From IMG/VR virus record IMGVR_UViG_3300047508_000198, positions 20,945 to 84,944 of that record: a DNA stretch of 64,000 nucleotides; one strand, given 5' to 3'. Shown piece by piece: positions 37,801-45,276 of this stretch. Position numbers and translations under genes: made by a program. Within the stretch, counting starts at the first letter, position 1. Every line of letters starts with the position of its first letter. This DNA comes from a virus. The notes beneath the pieces are model-generated. The model saw only the letters and a list, made by a program, of their open reading frames with translations, did not search any database and was not told the DNA's origin.

Positions 37801-40110
37801 GTGATGGCCCTTGCGGATCAGGTCATCGGTGAAGTCGTGCAGGATCCGGGGCAGCTTCGGATGCCACTGCAGCACCTGCTGGGCGTGCCCGGCCACCCGG
37901 TGGAAGTACCGGGCGTGCGACGGGTCCTCCTCGCCCCAGTTGCGCTCGGCCAGCTCGTCATCGGACAGGCCGTGCGGGTTGGGGTGGCCGCCGGGCAGGT
38001 GCTCCTCGTGCCAGTTGCGGCGGGTGCCCTTGCTGTCGGAGTACTGCCACTGCATGCTGGCGTTGAGCTTGTCGTCGTGCCAGTCCGGGTGGTGCTTGTC
38101 GGCCCACTGGGCGATCGCCAGGTTGAGATGGTCCTCGGTCGGGAAGTGCGCCGGGTTCCGCATGTGCAGCCGGGCATGCACCAGGGCCGAACCGACGCCG
38201 GGGCTGCCGCCGCCGATCTTCGACGGGTAGATGCCCTTGGCGAACCCGTGCGCCACCCGGTGCAGCGGGCTGAAGTGCGTGCCGAGCAGCTTGTTCGGCT
38301 GCGGCCAGCCGCGGCCGGACTCGCCGCCGCGCTGGTCCTCCAGCGGGCGGCCGGCCCGCAGGTCCTCCGGCTGGCCCTTGGTGCCGTGGAACCAGGCGTG
38401 GCTGAACTCCGGCCGGCCGCCGAACTGGCTAGTGCCGTGGTAGGGATTCGGGAAGGCCTCGGGCACGGCCGGATCGCCGACCGCGGCCAGGTGCCGGGAG
38501 GGGCGGCCGAAGTCGTGCCGGTGCCAGTGCTCCTGGCCGCCGTGCTTCCAGCTGATGCCGGTCAGGTGCACCGGGGCCCCGTACTTCAGCGGCACCTCGT
38601 GCTCGCTGCGCTCGTGGTCGAAGCCGTACATGTGCCGGGCTTCGAGGTGGTCCGGATCGGTCTCGATGTGGTCCTCGTCCGGGCTGGCGGCGTGCAGCAC
38701 CACGTGGGTCACCGACGGCTTAGGACCCATCCCGACCGGGCCCTCATACGTATCGTCCGAGCCCCAGTGCCGGGCCGCGGTCTCGTTCGGGGTCCAGTGC
38801 ACGCCGAGGTGGCCCTCATGGTCGGCGCCGTACTCCGCCTCCTCCTGGGTGCCGCCGTGGAAGCCCTCGCGGTGCAGGTAGCCGCGCAGGGCATGAGCGC
38901 GCTCGGCGGACGGCCGGGACTCGTCATGCACCGCGTCATGGACCTCGCGCGGCAGCTGCTTGACCAGGCCGCGGTGGATGCCGCCCGCAAATGGCAGGTG
39001 GTAATACCAGTCGGTGTAGGTGTCGCGGTGCTGCTCGGCCACCATCGGGTCATCGTGCTCGCCGTGCACCGGGCACTCGCGCATGGTCTGGCATTCCTCG
39101 TGCGCGCTGTTGTGCCCGGCAACATCCTCGTCGTCGAGCGGCTCACCGCAGTGGAAGCACGGCGGGTTGACGGCCGCGGCGAAGTGCTCCAGCAGGCTGA
39201 CCTTGCGAACCACGCGCAGCGGGTGGCGCGAGCGGTAATCGCCCCCGCCGCCGCCCGGGTCGGGCTCGTGCGGCCCAGTCGGTTCCACCTCATAGACGGC
39301 TGGCGGCAACCGCGGGTCACCGCGGCTGCGGGCCCAGCGCGCGGCCTGGCCCGCCCCTGCGGAGAAAAACGTCCGGCCGATGGTGTCGTCCTGCTGGGTC
39401 GGCGTGATGCCGTGCTCGCGCAGGTACGGGGCGAGGGAAGACTCATGGCCGGGCTCGATCACAGCGCCCGGCTCCAGGTCCGCCCGGGTCCCGTGATACC
39501 AGGCGGCGAAGTGCTCCAGCAGCCCGGCGGTCTTCGGCTCGTCGAGACGCTCCAGGTGCTTCGCCGAGGGAACCACGGCGGAGATGGACCCCTCGTCCTC
39601 GCTGACGTTGCGGTAGAAGTAGCCGCTCTTGGCCCGGCCGCGCTTGATCTGGCCGGCCATCAGGCCGTTGGCCTTGAAGTCCTCGTGCGGGATGGCCGGG
39701 TGATTGGTCATGGGCCCGGTGATCCGCACCGGGAAGATGTGCGGCCGGGCATCGAGCGGGATCTTCGGGCTGTGGCCGGAGGCATCCGGTGAGTAGCTGG
39801 CCGTGCCGTTCGGGTAGGCCGGCTCGTGGTGCTCGACAACCCGCTTCCAGGTCCTATCCGCGGGATTGAACTCGTGCCGGACCTGATCGCGGCTGATCAG
39901 CGTCTTGCCGTACTCCCGGGTACCGTCCCATTCGCCCTCGTGCGGCTTGCCGATCCGGGCCTCCAGCGCCTGCTTAGCCGCCTCGCGGGTCCCGACGTGG
40001 ATGCCGTACCTCGCGCCGGTCTGCCAGGTCCGTACGTCCGGGGTGCCGTGGTAGAAGGTCCACCCGGGATCCGGCTGGTACGTCCCGAAGTGCGCCATCA
40101 GGTCAGGCAT
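34837..40110 (-). CDS. Giant polyvalent protein: seven ART-like, two ParB-like and one Nudix domain
   Basis: A 1757-aa protein. Visible in order: ART-like YHGT unit (about 18-110); Arr-type unit (about 203-305, YHGTRADLEPGAVIEPGH, YEVEPTGP, PLRVVRKV); HRG-type unit (about 375-520); FHGT unit with ITYGNEVEG (about 570-775); ParB-like (about 910-1000, PEGNSRLAWAAEAGHEAVPV); two further Arr-type units (about 1060-1140 and 1180-1270); a Nudix hydrolase with ALPGGALQHEGEDSYAAARR and EEMG (about 1310-1425); a second ParB-like unit (WNGHHRTFALNEAGY, about 1473-1570); and a last ART-like unit (VWRGEM...MHWTANPD, about 1610-1725). ART plus Nudix would allow both adding and removing ADP-ribose. The call as a phage polyvalent protein follows that published concept; activity of each unit is unproven. 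Confidence 0.85.
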   Translation of the reverse strand: MPDLMAHFGTYQPDPGWTFYHGTPDVRTWQTGARYGIHVGTREAAKQALEARIGKPHEGEWDGTREYGKTLISRDQVRHEFNPADRTWKRVVEHHEPAYPNGTASYSPDASGHSPKIPLDARPHIFPVRITGPMTNHPAIPHEDFKANGLMAGQIKRGRAKSGYFYRNVSEDEGSISAVVPSAKHLERLDEPKTAGLLEHFAAWYHGTRADLEPGAVIEPGHESSLAPYLREHGITPTQQDDTIGRTFFSAGAGQAARWARSRGDPRLPPAVYEVEPTGPHEPDPGGGGGDYRSRHPLRVVRKVSLLEHFAAAVNPPCFHCGEPLDDEDVAGHNSAHEECQTMRECPVHGEHDDPMVAEQHRDTYTDWYYHLPFAGGIHRGLVKQLPREVHDAVHDESRPSAERAHALRGYLHREGFHGGTQEEAEYGADHEGHLGVHWTPNETAARHWGSDDTYEGPVGMGPKPSVTHVVLHAASPDEDHIETDPDHLEARHMYGFDHERSEHEVPLKYGAPVHLTGISWKHGGQEHWHRHDFGRPSRHLAAVGDPAVPEAFPNPYHGTSQFGGRPEFSHAWFHGTKGQPEDLRAGRPLEDQRGGESGRGWPQPNKLLGTHFSPLHRVAHGFAKGIYPSKIGGGSPGVGSALVHARLHMRNPAHFPTEDHLNLAIAQWADKHHPDWHDDKLNASMQWQYSDSKGTRRNWHEEHLPGGHPNPHGLSDDELAERNWGEEDPSHARYFHRVAGHAQQVLQWHPKLPRILHDFTDDLIRKGHHGITYGNEVEGPGQGSYDGEWDKEFAEHTRQDVRHISAIATRPSQIETTHVEHIAPPKTAPEPHEVEHHPVEPRFWGEDENWQHGKRGYSSELNEDKPMYDRVGRFHAEHGGAYPGVRKQAILPGGDLSEVSKRFEQARVEWVRTDKLMKHREWHHGPGTSRSPEGEVMAPRHTPEEWAANVQSVRDEGIRQPIHVNWDPKSNYAYVPEGNSRLAWAAEAGHEAVPVIGHRHSWIPNRRKYKLPGASKGPEVKERHGNHIPADIAPSEFLPEDYMHHPGKTAAAPAYDGPYYHGTAARLSPGALIEPGHKGHDVSSKKHVYLSATDSVARTFGGLAAVRNKAKTYSIYQVEPTGPVEPDPDGMGHRSEHPLRVVSLHERGASPEDPNPWWNQPGTGKGYPRQASAGPQEFFHGTRKFFHPGQDLTPGHRGGVSGSVMEHVYLTTSQERAAGYAHAAPSPDDEYSDDTPRVYRVRPSGPVEDDSEDGGPGAFRTKAPVRVLEEVPGKGYPKKAMIIDMANAGDDFTPDTGYVECDQGHEHWGPHGASFLLLRHRAPDGHHRYLLQKRTSSGFTDHGGTWALPGGALQHEGEDSYAAARREAAEEMGPLPRMKHHHTVRDDHGGWFADTHVADLGKRFEPKGGGSTSFEAEGHAWFDKHEVDGLKETGALHPGFAKTWDTVRRSRVDKTAAALYTQRVERIHPRDLLPYAQREAWRMQDPAGRRHISDLAEKIRQQGYKPSLHGGMSGDTHSYPPSHPITLVHDDDQSWLWNGHHRTFALNEAGYDKPVPVLVKDFRTARTAVITPGSLPPEQQRAFDTEDLGVHRREMFDLAKNPPPGTRVWRGEMRDETEHPKDAGSVGMHWTANPDALITHPTGEPGKRRVVWQGVVEDHEKQAFPRSHPMWRGIHRSMDWEAEVRFRPGAHVKLEGAYVDHSGNPGYLVPQKPERTSPSWEYHPLGHHVTIKHSGRGAADYSELGIEREAKPAMVP

Positions 40111-43100
40111 GGGCGGGCTCCAGGTCAGCGGTCGTCATGCCGTGGCCGAGCGCGACTGGAGCATGGTCCGCTGGACCGTACTTCAGCTGCTTCAGCTTGC
40201 TCACCAGGTCGCCGCTGGCCTGGTCGAGGGCCTTCTCCAGCACGTTGGCGGTGCCCTGCCAGCCCAGCCCGGTCTCGCTGAAGTCCTGCACCCGGCCGCC
40301 GTGGATGTAGTCCCAGATCCGGCCCGCCTCCTGGGTGCGGAACGGCTCGGGCAGCCGCAGGATGGCGCGGACCTGGCTGATCAGCCCGCGGGCCTCCTGG
40401 AAGACCGCGCTGCCCTGCGGGAACTGCTCGGGGGACCAGTCCGGCATGTCCGGCGGCTTCACCGCCCAGTCGTCGCGGGTCAGGTCGTAGGCGGCGTAGG
40501 GCTTGATCACCCGGATGTCCAGCGCGTTGTGGTTGACGTAGCCGGTCAGGTCATACGTGCCGTCCGGGTCGAACGGCGGGTGCCAGCCGGGCGCGTTGAA
40601 GCGCTGCTGCAGGATCGTGTTCAGGTGCCGGTCGATCTCGGTGTCAGTCAGGTCGGCCAGCTGCATGCTCTCCCGGCGGGCGTAGGAGTAGGCCACGCCG
40701 ATCAGCACGTCAAGGTCCCCGTTGCCGACCAGCTCCGGGCTCGTCCACTTGGAGGCCTGAGAGCCCGCCAGGTAGACCCGGGTCACCACGTCCCAGGCCG
40801 GGCCCAGGACGGGCTCCAGGACGCCCTGGAGCCGCCCCAGCAGCGCCTGGCGGACCTCGGGCTTCAGCTGCTCGTCCTTGGTGAACAGCCGGTGATCCAG
40901 GCCGTAGGTCGGGCCGAAGATCCGCTCGGTCGGGACGAAGACCGCGGTATGCCGGCTCTCCCTGCGCTCGCGGCAGGCGTCCTTGTCGGTGCACTCCATC
41001 GCGAGCCCCATGACCGGGGCGTACGGGCTGGCCTTCGTGAACTTCTCTTTACTGTCCCGGACGCCGCACTTCCAGCACTCTTCCTGGTCCGGCTGCAGCG
41101 GCTTGCGGCGGGCCCCAGCGCGCCCGAGCGGCAACGGCTCCTGGCCGTGGCCGGGCATCCGGGCCTGCTGGTGCTCAGCCTCCCCTGGGCTCAGGTGGTC
41201 CTCATACGCGCCGTGGTGCTGGGTGACCTGGATCCGGTGCGGGTCGAAGACGATCGCCGACTTATTGGCCTCCGTGCCGTGCTTGCTGACCTCATACTCG
41301 TTGCCGTAGATGACGCCATCGTGGCCCTGGTCCTGCAGCCGCCTGCGGAACCGGTCGGCGATACCCCACCGGTCGGGGTGCCGGTTCAGCCAGGTGGTCC
41401 GGGCCGGGTGCGGGTTGGCGCCGTAGCCGAACGAACCCTCGATCTTGTCCTTCCAGATCTTGTGGTTACCGAACTGCTGGTGGATCCGGTGCGCCTCGGG
41501 CCACATCTCCTCGACCTCGGCCCGGTCGTCCTCGTCGTCGCTGCCTAGAGGGATGTGGTTGCTGGGGTGATTGCCGGCCGCGTACTCGTGCTCGTAGGCC
41601 TCGTGGTCCATGTCGTGCTCAGAGTCGTAGACCTTCGGGTTGTGCATCCCGAGCCGGGCGTGGATGATGCCGCGGGACTCGCCGCGGTGCTCGTCCCCGT
41701 GCCGCTCGTTGCGGCCGGAGGTATGCTCGCCGAGCGCGAAGTCCTTGGCGATGTCGTGGTCGGCAGTGAAGTGCGTGCCGAGCAGCCCGTTCCAGCTGCC
41801 GTTCGGCTCGGAGTCCGGGTGCTCGAAGTAGCTCTCGTCCGTCGTCATCGGGTCCTGGAAGCCGTGCTGGCTCAGCTCCTCGGGGTAGGCCCGGGTGCCG
41901 TGGAACCACTCGTCGCCCCCGGTGTGCGGGTTGCGCATGCCGGGCATCGGCAGCACGGCCTCGTGCTGTCCGGGGCGCGGCACCTTCCGGACCACCTCCC
42001 ACGGGTCGGATGAGGCCCACTCAATGCCCCGGGCGTCGCGGCGGTGCCCGTACCAGCCGGTCGGCTTGACCTCATACACGTGCTGGCCGTAGCCGCGGGC
42101 GCCCTTGTAGGCATCATCCGGCTCGGCCTGCTCGGTCGCGTAAACGTGCGTCATCCGGCTCACGAAGTTGCCGGGGTGGCCGGGCTCGATGTGCTCACCG
42201 GGCCCGAACTCCTTGCGGCTGCCGTGGTACAGCGGCGCCGGGACATCCTGCGGGTGGCGCAGGTGGGTCAGGCCGGTGCCCGCCGTCCACAGGTCCTCGT
42301 GCTGACCAGCGGGGCCATGCGCCGTCACCCGGCCCTTGATGTTGGTGTCGTAGGACCAGCCGGCCTGGCGGGCACCTTCACGCTCATTCCAGTGGTCCTG
42401 GTTGGTCCAATGACCGGGATCATCGGGACCCCTGCCGAGGTGGTCCGGGTCGTCGGGGTCCATGAACCCCTCGTGCTGGCGGGTCGGCACGTGGGTGATG
42501 CCCGCGCGCTCGGCCGCGAGCAGCCGGGTGTGGCCGTTGCGGACCTGGGGCGGGTCCTGCTCGTAGTCGACCGGGATGGGCCGCTTGACGCCGTTGCGCG
42601 CAACGTCCGCAACGAACGCGCGCACCGAGGGGTGGTCCCAGACGATGTTGTCCCGGGCCTCGGCCCAGGTATCGAAGTCGTACGGCTTGTAGTGCGCGAG
42701 CATGTGCGCCACGGACTCGGTGCGCTCGGCCGCGGGGACCGGACCTGAAGTTTTCTCCCAGGCGCTCGTACGAAACTTAAAATGACTATAAGGTCCAAAG
42801 TTGCCTGCTGAGCCCTCGTGCTGCTGGTGGGGCTCCAGGTGTTCAGTGTGATGGACGTCGAGGGCGTCGCCCGTGCCGGTGCGCCACTCGCTCATGCTGC
42901 TCACCGGATAGCCCTGCGCGCCCGGCTTCGGCCGGACGTGCAGCATGGCGAAGTGCTTCGGGTCCTTGGCGGCGAAGGCCTTGGTGTCGGTGGCGAAGAA
43001 CATCGGGTCCTCGGGCCCGCCCGCGATCTGCCGGTGCACCGCGAAGTGCTTGTAGAAGTCGGCCGCGTTCTCCCGGCGCTCGTCCGGGTCCATGTCCTTT

Positions 43101-44899
43101 TCCCAGTAGGCGTGCATCTTCTGCGGCGGCTTATGGCCGCTCATCCAGCCCTCGTCGTCCTTGGACGGGCGGGTGCCGGGGCCGTTTACCTTGTCCATCA
43201 TCTCCTGGGAGGAGCCCCCGGTGTACCAGCGCTTGGTGCCCTCCAGGGCGCGGCGCAGCCCGTCCGGGTGCGGGTCGCCGTCCTTCCAGTCCTTGTCCCA
43301 GTAGCGCGCGATGTCGGTATGCCAGGGGCGGCTGGCGCCGTGGCCCGCCTTGGCCTGGTCCCACATCTGCCGCGGGGTGAACGTGCCGTTGACCGCGCCG
43401 TGGAACTCGTGCAGCGCGCCCAGGATGCCGTGCGCCAGGTGCTTGTCCGTGGTCAGGGAGATGGTGTCGTCCTCGCCGCCGCCCAGGCCGTGGCCGCCGC
43501 GCTGCTGGTCCAGCTCGGCGCGGGTCTTCAGGCCGTGCTCGCGCACCCCCGGCTCGTCGGTGGTGACGTGGTACATCTCGTGCGGCATCCTGGCCCACTT
43601 GGGCGCGCCCTGGTCGTCGGTCTCATGGCCGCCGAAGTAGTACCCGTGCCCCTTGGCCTGCTCCGCGCTCAGGTGGCCGAGGGACAGGCCGCGCTTGATG
43701 TGCGCCTTCCACCGACGGCGGGTCTCGAACATGGCCTCGTTGTGCGCGTCGCGCTTCTCCGGCGGCCAGTCCTCGGGAGCAAAGTCGTACTTCGGCTCGG
43801 GGCCGTAGGAGGGCATCGGCAGCACGGCCTGGTGCTGCATGGGCTCGGGATCGTCCCAGTCGCCCCGGTGCGCCTGGCTGCCCGGGTCCCAGGAGACCGG
43901 CAGGTGGCTCACGCGGAGCTGGTGCGCGCGGACGATGCGGTGAGCGCCCTCGCTGACCACGGTGTGGCCGCTGGAAGCCTTCGCCAGCAGCACGGGGTCG
44001 ATCGTGCCGGCCCGGATGGGCTCGTCGAGCTGGTGCCACTCCTCCGGGTTCTGGTCCATCTCCTCGGCCTTGGAGTCATACATCGTGCGGACGCGCGTCG
44101 CGTCACTGTGACCGGCATACCGGTTCCCGGTCCAGTTGCGCTCATGGAACAGCGCCTCGTCCGAGTGCAGATCGAGCAGGTCCTCGACGCTCATGTGCCC
44201 GTGCCCGGCTGCCGCCGTCTTGCCGCAGCAGCGGATCGGCGGGCCCCAGTAGCCCTGCTCGCGGTAGCCGCCGGAGCCGGCGTCGCGGACATGCCTCGCG
44301 GGCACCTTGGCATGGTGCACGGTGTACTGGTTCTCCGGCTCGTCGTCGCCGGACTCGGCGTAAGCGTGCTTGGCCGCGTAGCTCTTGGAGAGCGTCACCC
44401 AGTCGCCCGTGTTGATCTCGTGCGGGGCGGAATGGTGACTGGCCCGGTAGATGTCCACCTCGGCATCCGGCTTGCCCTGGACCCGGCGCATCTGGGCCAG
44501 CGCCTCGTGATCGTCGCGGGACGGCGGGCTGGTGTCGGAGAAGTGCTGCGGGTGCGTCAGGTAGTCCGGGCCCCAGTACGAGGTGTGGTCGTAATCGGCG
44601 TCGTGGGCCTCACCGGTGAGGTCGTGCAGCGGAGCGCCGTGCTCCATCGGGCGGTGGTGAATGCCGTAGTCCTCGACGCCGGCCTGGCGCCAGTGGCGGC
44701 GCTTCGGCGGGGCCGGCTGGTCGTTCTCGCGGCCAGGGCACCAGGGGAGGGCGGCGTCATCGCCGCGGTGCATGCGGCCGGAGCCGTCGCAGCGATCGCA
44801 CTCGCTGCGGTCCTCGTGCTCGCCCGTGCTCCGGCAGCAGCTGCACGGCTCCTCACCGCGGCCGGGACGGGCAGCGGCGAAGTGCTCCAGGATGTCCAA
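40103..44899 (-). CDS. Giant polyvalent protein: ART-like, ParB-like and nucleotidyltransferase domains
   Basis: A 1598-aa protein from TTG 44899. It has a DnaJ-type double CxxC finger (CSCCRSTG...CDRCDGSG, about 19-42); an ART-like YRAS unit (about 148-205); ParB-like regions (about 265-345 and 745-805, RNGHTRLLAAERAGI); an ART-like MYHVTT unit (about 443-680); an Arr-type unit (LYHGSRKEFGPGEHIEPGHP, VYEVKPTG, about 890-970); an FHGT unit with VIYGNEYEV (about 1000-1205); and a nucleotidyltransferase head, LAGSQAS...GNGDLDVLIG (about 1378-1400), with a further LDIRVI. The polymerase-beta-like core suggests nucleotide transfer to RNA, protein or antibiotic-like targets. ATGA-like overlap couples it to the 1757-aa gene. 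Confidence 0.85.
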   Translation of the reverse strand: MDILEHFAAARPGRGEEPCSCCRSTGEHEDRSECDRCDGSGRMHRGDDAALPWCPGRENDQPAPPKRRHWRQAGVEDYGIHHRPMEHGAPLHDLTGEAHDADYDHTSYWGPDYLTHPQHFSDTSPPSRDDHEALAQMRRVQGKPDAEVDIYRASHHSAPHEINTGDWVTLSKSYAAKHAYAESGDDEPENQYTVHHAKVPARHVRDAGSGGYREQGYWGPPIRCCGKTAAAGHGHMSVEDLLDLHSDEALFHERNWTGNRYAGHSDATRVRTMYDSKAEEMDQNPEEWHQLDEPIRAGTIDPVLLAKASSGHTVVSEGAHRIVRAHQLRVSHLPVSWDPGSQAHRGDWDDPEPMQHQAVLPMPSYGPEPKYDFAPEDWPPEKRDAHNEAMFETRRRWKAHIKRGLSLGHLSAEQAKGHGYYFGGHETDDQGAPKWARMPHEMYHVTTDEPGVREHGLKTRAELDQQRGGHGLGGGEDDTISLTTDKHLAHGILGALHEFHGAVNGTFTPRQMWDQAKAGHGASRPWHTDIARYWDKDWKDGDPHPDGLRRALEGTKRWYTGGSSQEMMDKVNGPGTRPSKDDEGWMSGHKPPQKMHAYWEKDMDPDERRENAADFYKHFAVHRQIAGGPEDPMFFATDTKAFAAKDPKHFAMLHVRPKPGAQGYPVSSMSEWRTGTGDALDVHHTEHLEPHQQHEGSAGNFGPYSHFKFRTSAWEKTSGPVPAAERTESVAHMLAHYKPYDFDTWAEARDNIVWDHPSVRAFVADVARNGVKRPIPVDYEQDPPQVRNGHTRLLAAERAGITHVPTRQHEGFMDPDDPDHLGRGPDDPGHWTNQDHWNEREGARQAGWSYDTNIKGRVTAHGPAGQHEDLWTAGTGLTHLRHPQDVPAPLYHGSRKEFGPGEHIEPGHPGNFVSRMTHVYATEQAEPDDAYKGARGYGQHVYEVKPTGWYGHRRDARGIEWASSDPWEVVRKVPRPGQHEAVLPMPGMRNPHTGGDEWFHGTRAYPEELSQHGFQDPMTTDESYFEHPDSEPNGSWNGLLGTHFTADHDIAKDFALGEHTSGRNERHGDEHRGESRGIIHARLGMHNPKVYDSEHDMDHEAYEHEYAAGNHPSNHIPLGSDDEDDRAEVEEMWPEAHRIHQQFGNHKIWKDKIEGSFGYGANPHPARTTWLNRHPDRWGIADRFRRRLQDQGHDGVIYGNEYEVSKHGTEANKSAIVFDPHRIQVTQHHGAYEDHLSPGEAEHQQARMPGHGQEPLPLGRAGARRKPLQPDQEECWKCGVRDSKEKFTKASPYAPVMGLAMECTDKDACRERRESRHTAVFVPTERIFGPTYGLDHRLFTKDEQLKPEVRQALLGRLQGVLEPVLGPAWDVVTRVYLAGSQASKWTSPELVGNGDLDVLIGVAYSYARRESMQLADLTDTEIDRHLNTILQQRFNAPGWHPPFDPDGTYDLTGYVNHNALDIRVIKPYAAYDLTRDDWAVKPPDMPDWSPEQFPQGSAVFQEARGLISQVRAILRLPEPFRTQEAGRIWDYIHGGRVQDFSETGLGWQGTANVLEKALDQASGDLVSKLKQLKYGPADHAPVALGHGMTTADLEPAHA

Positions 44900-44923
44900 C
44901 GGAAGCCTCCCTCACGGCTTCCG
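44900..44923 (-). promoter_or_regulatory. SD hairpin before the 1598-aa gene
   Basis: CGGAAGCC (44900-44907) pairs perfectly with 44916-44923; the GAGGGAGG SD lies in the loop and stem, and the TTG start follows at once. The wording CCCCGGAAGC.GTGAGG is shared with the leader at 30722-30750. Confidence 0.6.
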
Positions 44924-44930
44924 GGGCGTG

Positions 44931-45173
44931 CTACTGCCCGGCGGCTGCGGCCAGGTCGTCGTAGTCGGCCGTCGACCGGAACTGAGGTACCGGGATGCCC
45001 GGCCTGTCCACGGCAGCAGCTGGCACGATGGTCTCCAGGGTGAACTTCGGGCAGGGACCGCCATCAGGACCTGAGTGGCAGCCGCGCGCCAGGCAGCCGG
45101 TCTCGCCGTTGCTGTGCAGCGGGCGCGGGTGCCTGCACCGGCCGCAGATGACGCGCCCCGTCTGCTGTGTCAT
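44931..45173 (-). CDS. Small zinc-finger protein
   Basis: An 80-aa protein from ATG 45173 (GGAGGG upstream). CGRCRHPRPLHSNGETGC, then CHSGPDGGPCPKF give four to six Cys/His ligands. Similar tiny fingers, each of the C-x2-C, H, C type, are common in actinophages. Function unknown. Confidence 0.7.
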   Translation of the reverse strand: MTQQTGRVICGRCRHPRPLHSNGETGCLARGCHSGPDGGPCPKFTLETIVPAAAVDRPGIPVPQFRSTADYDDLAAAAGQ

Positions 45174-45276
45174 GCTGCCCTCCTTCCAAAGGCTGGTATG
45201 CAGAATGCACATTCAGTAGATTCCCTAATAATCTTAGCATCACACCAGATCGGAGTATTCCGGCTCATCTGCCGCA

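Noticed and set aside
34837-44899. Rifampicin-resistance (arr) genes
   Set aside because: The Arr-like units are diverged repeats inside giant phage proteins, so an antibiotic-resistance label would be misleading.
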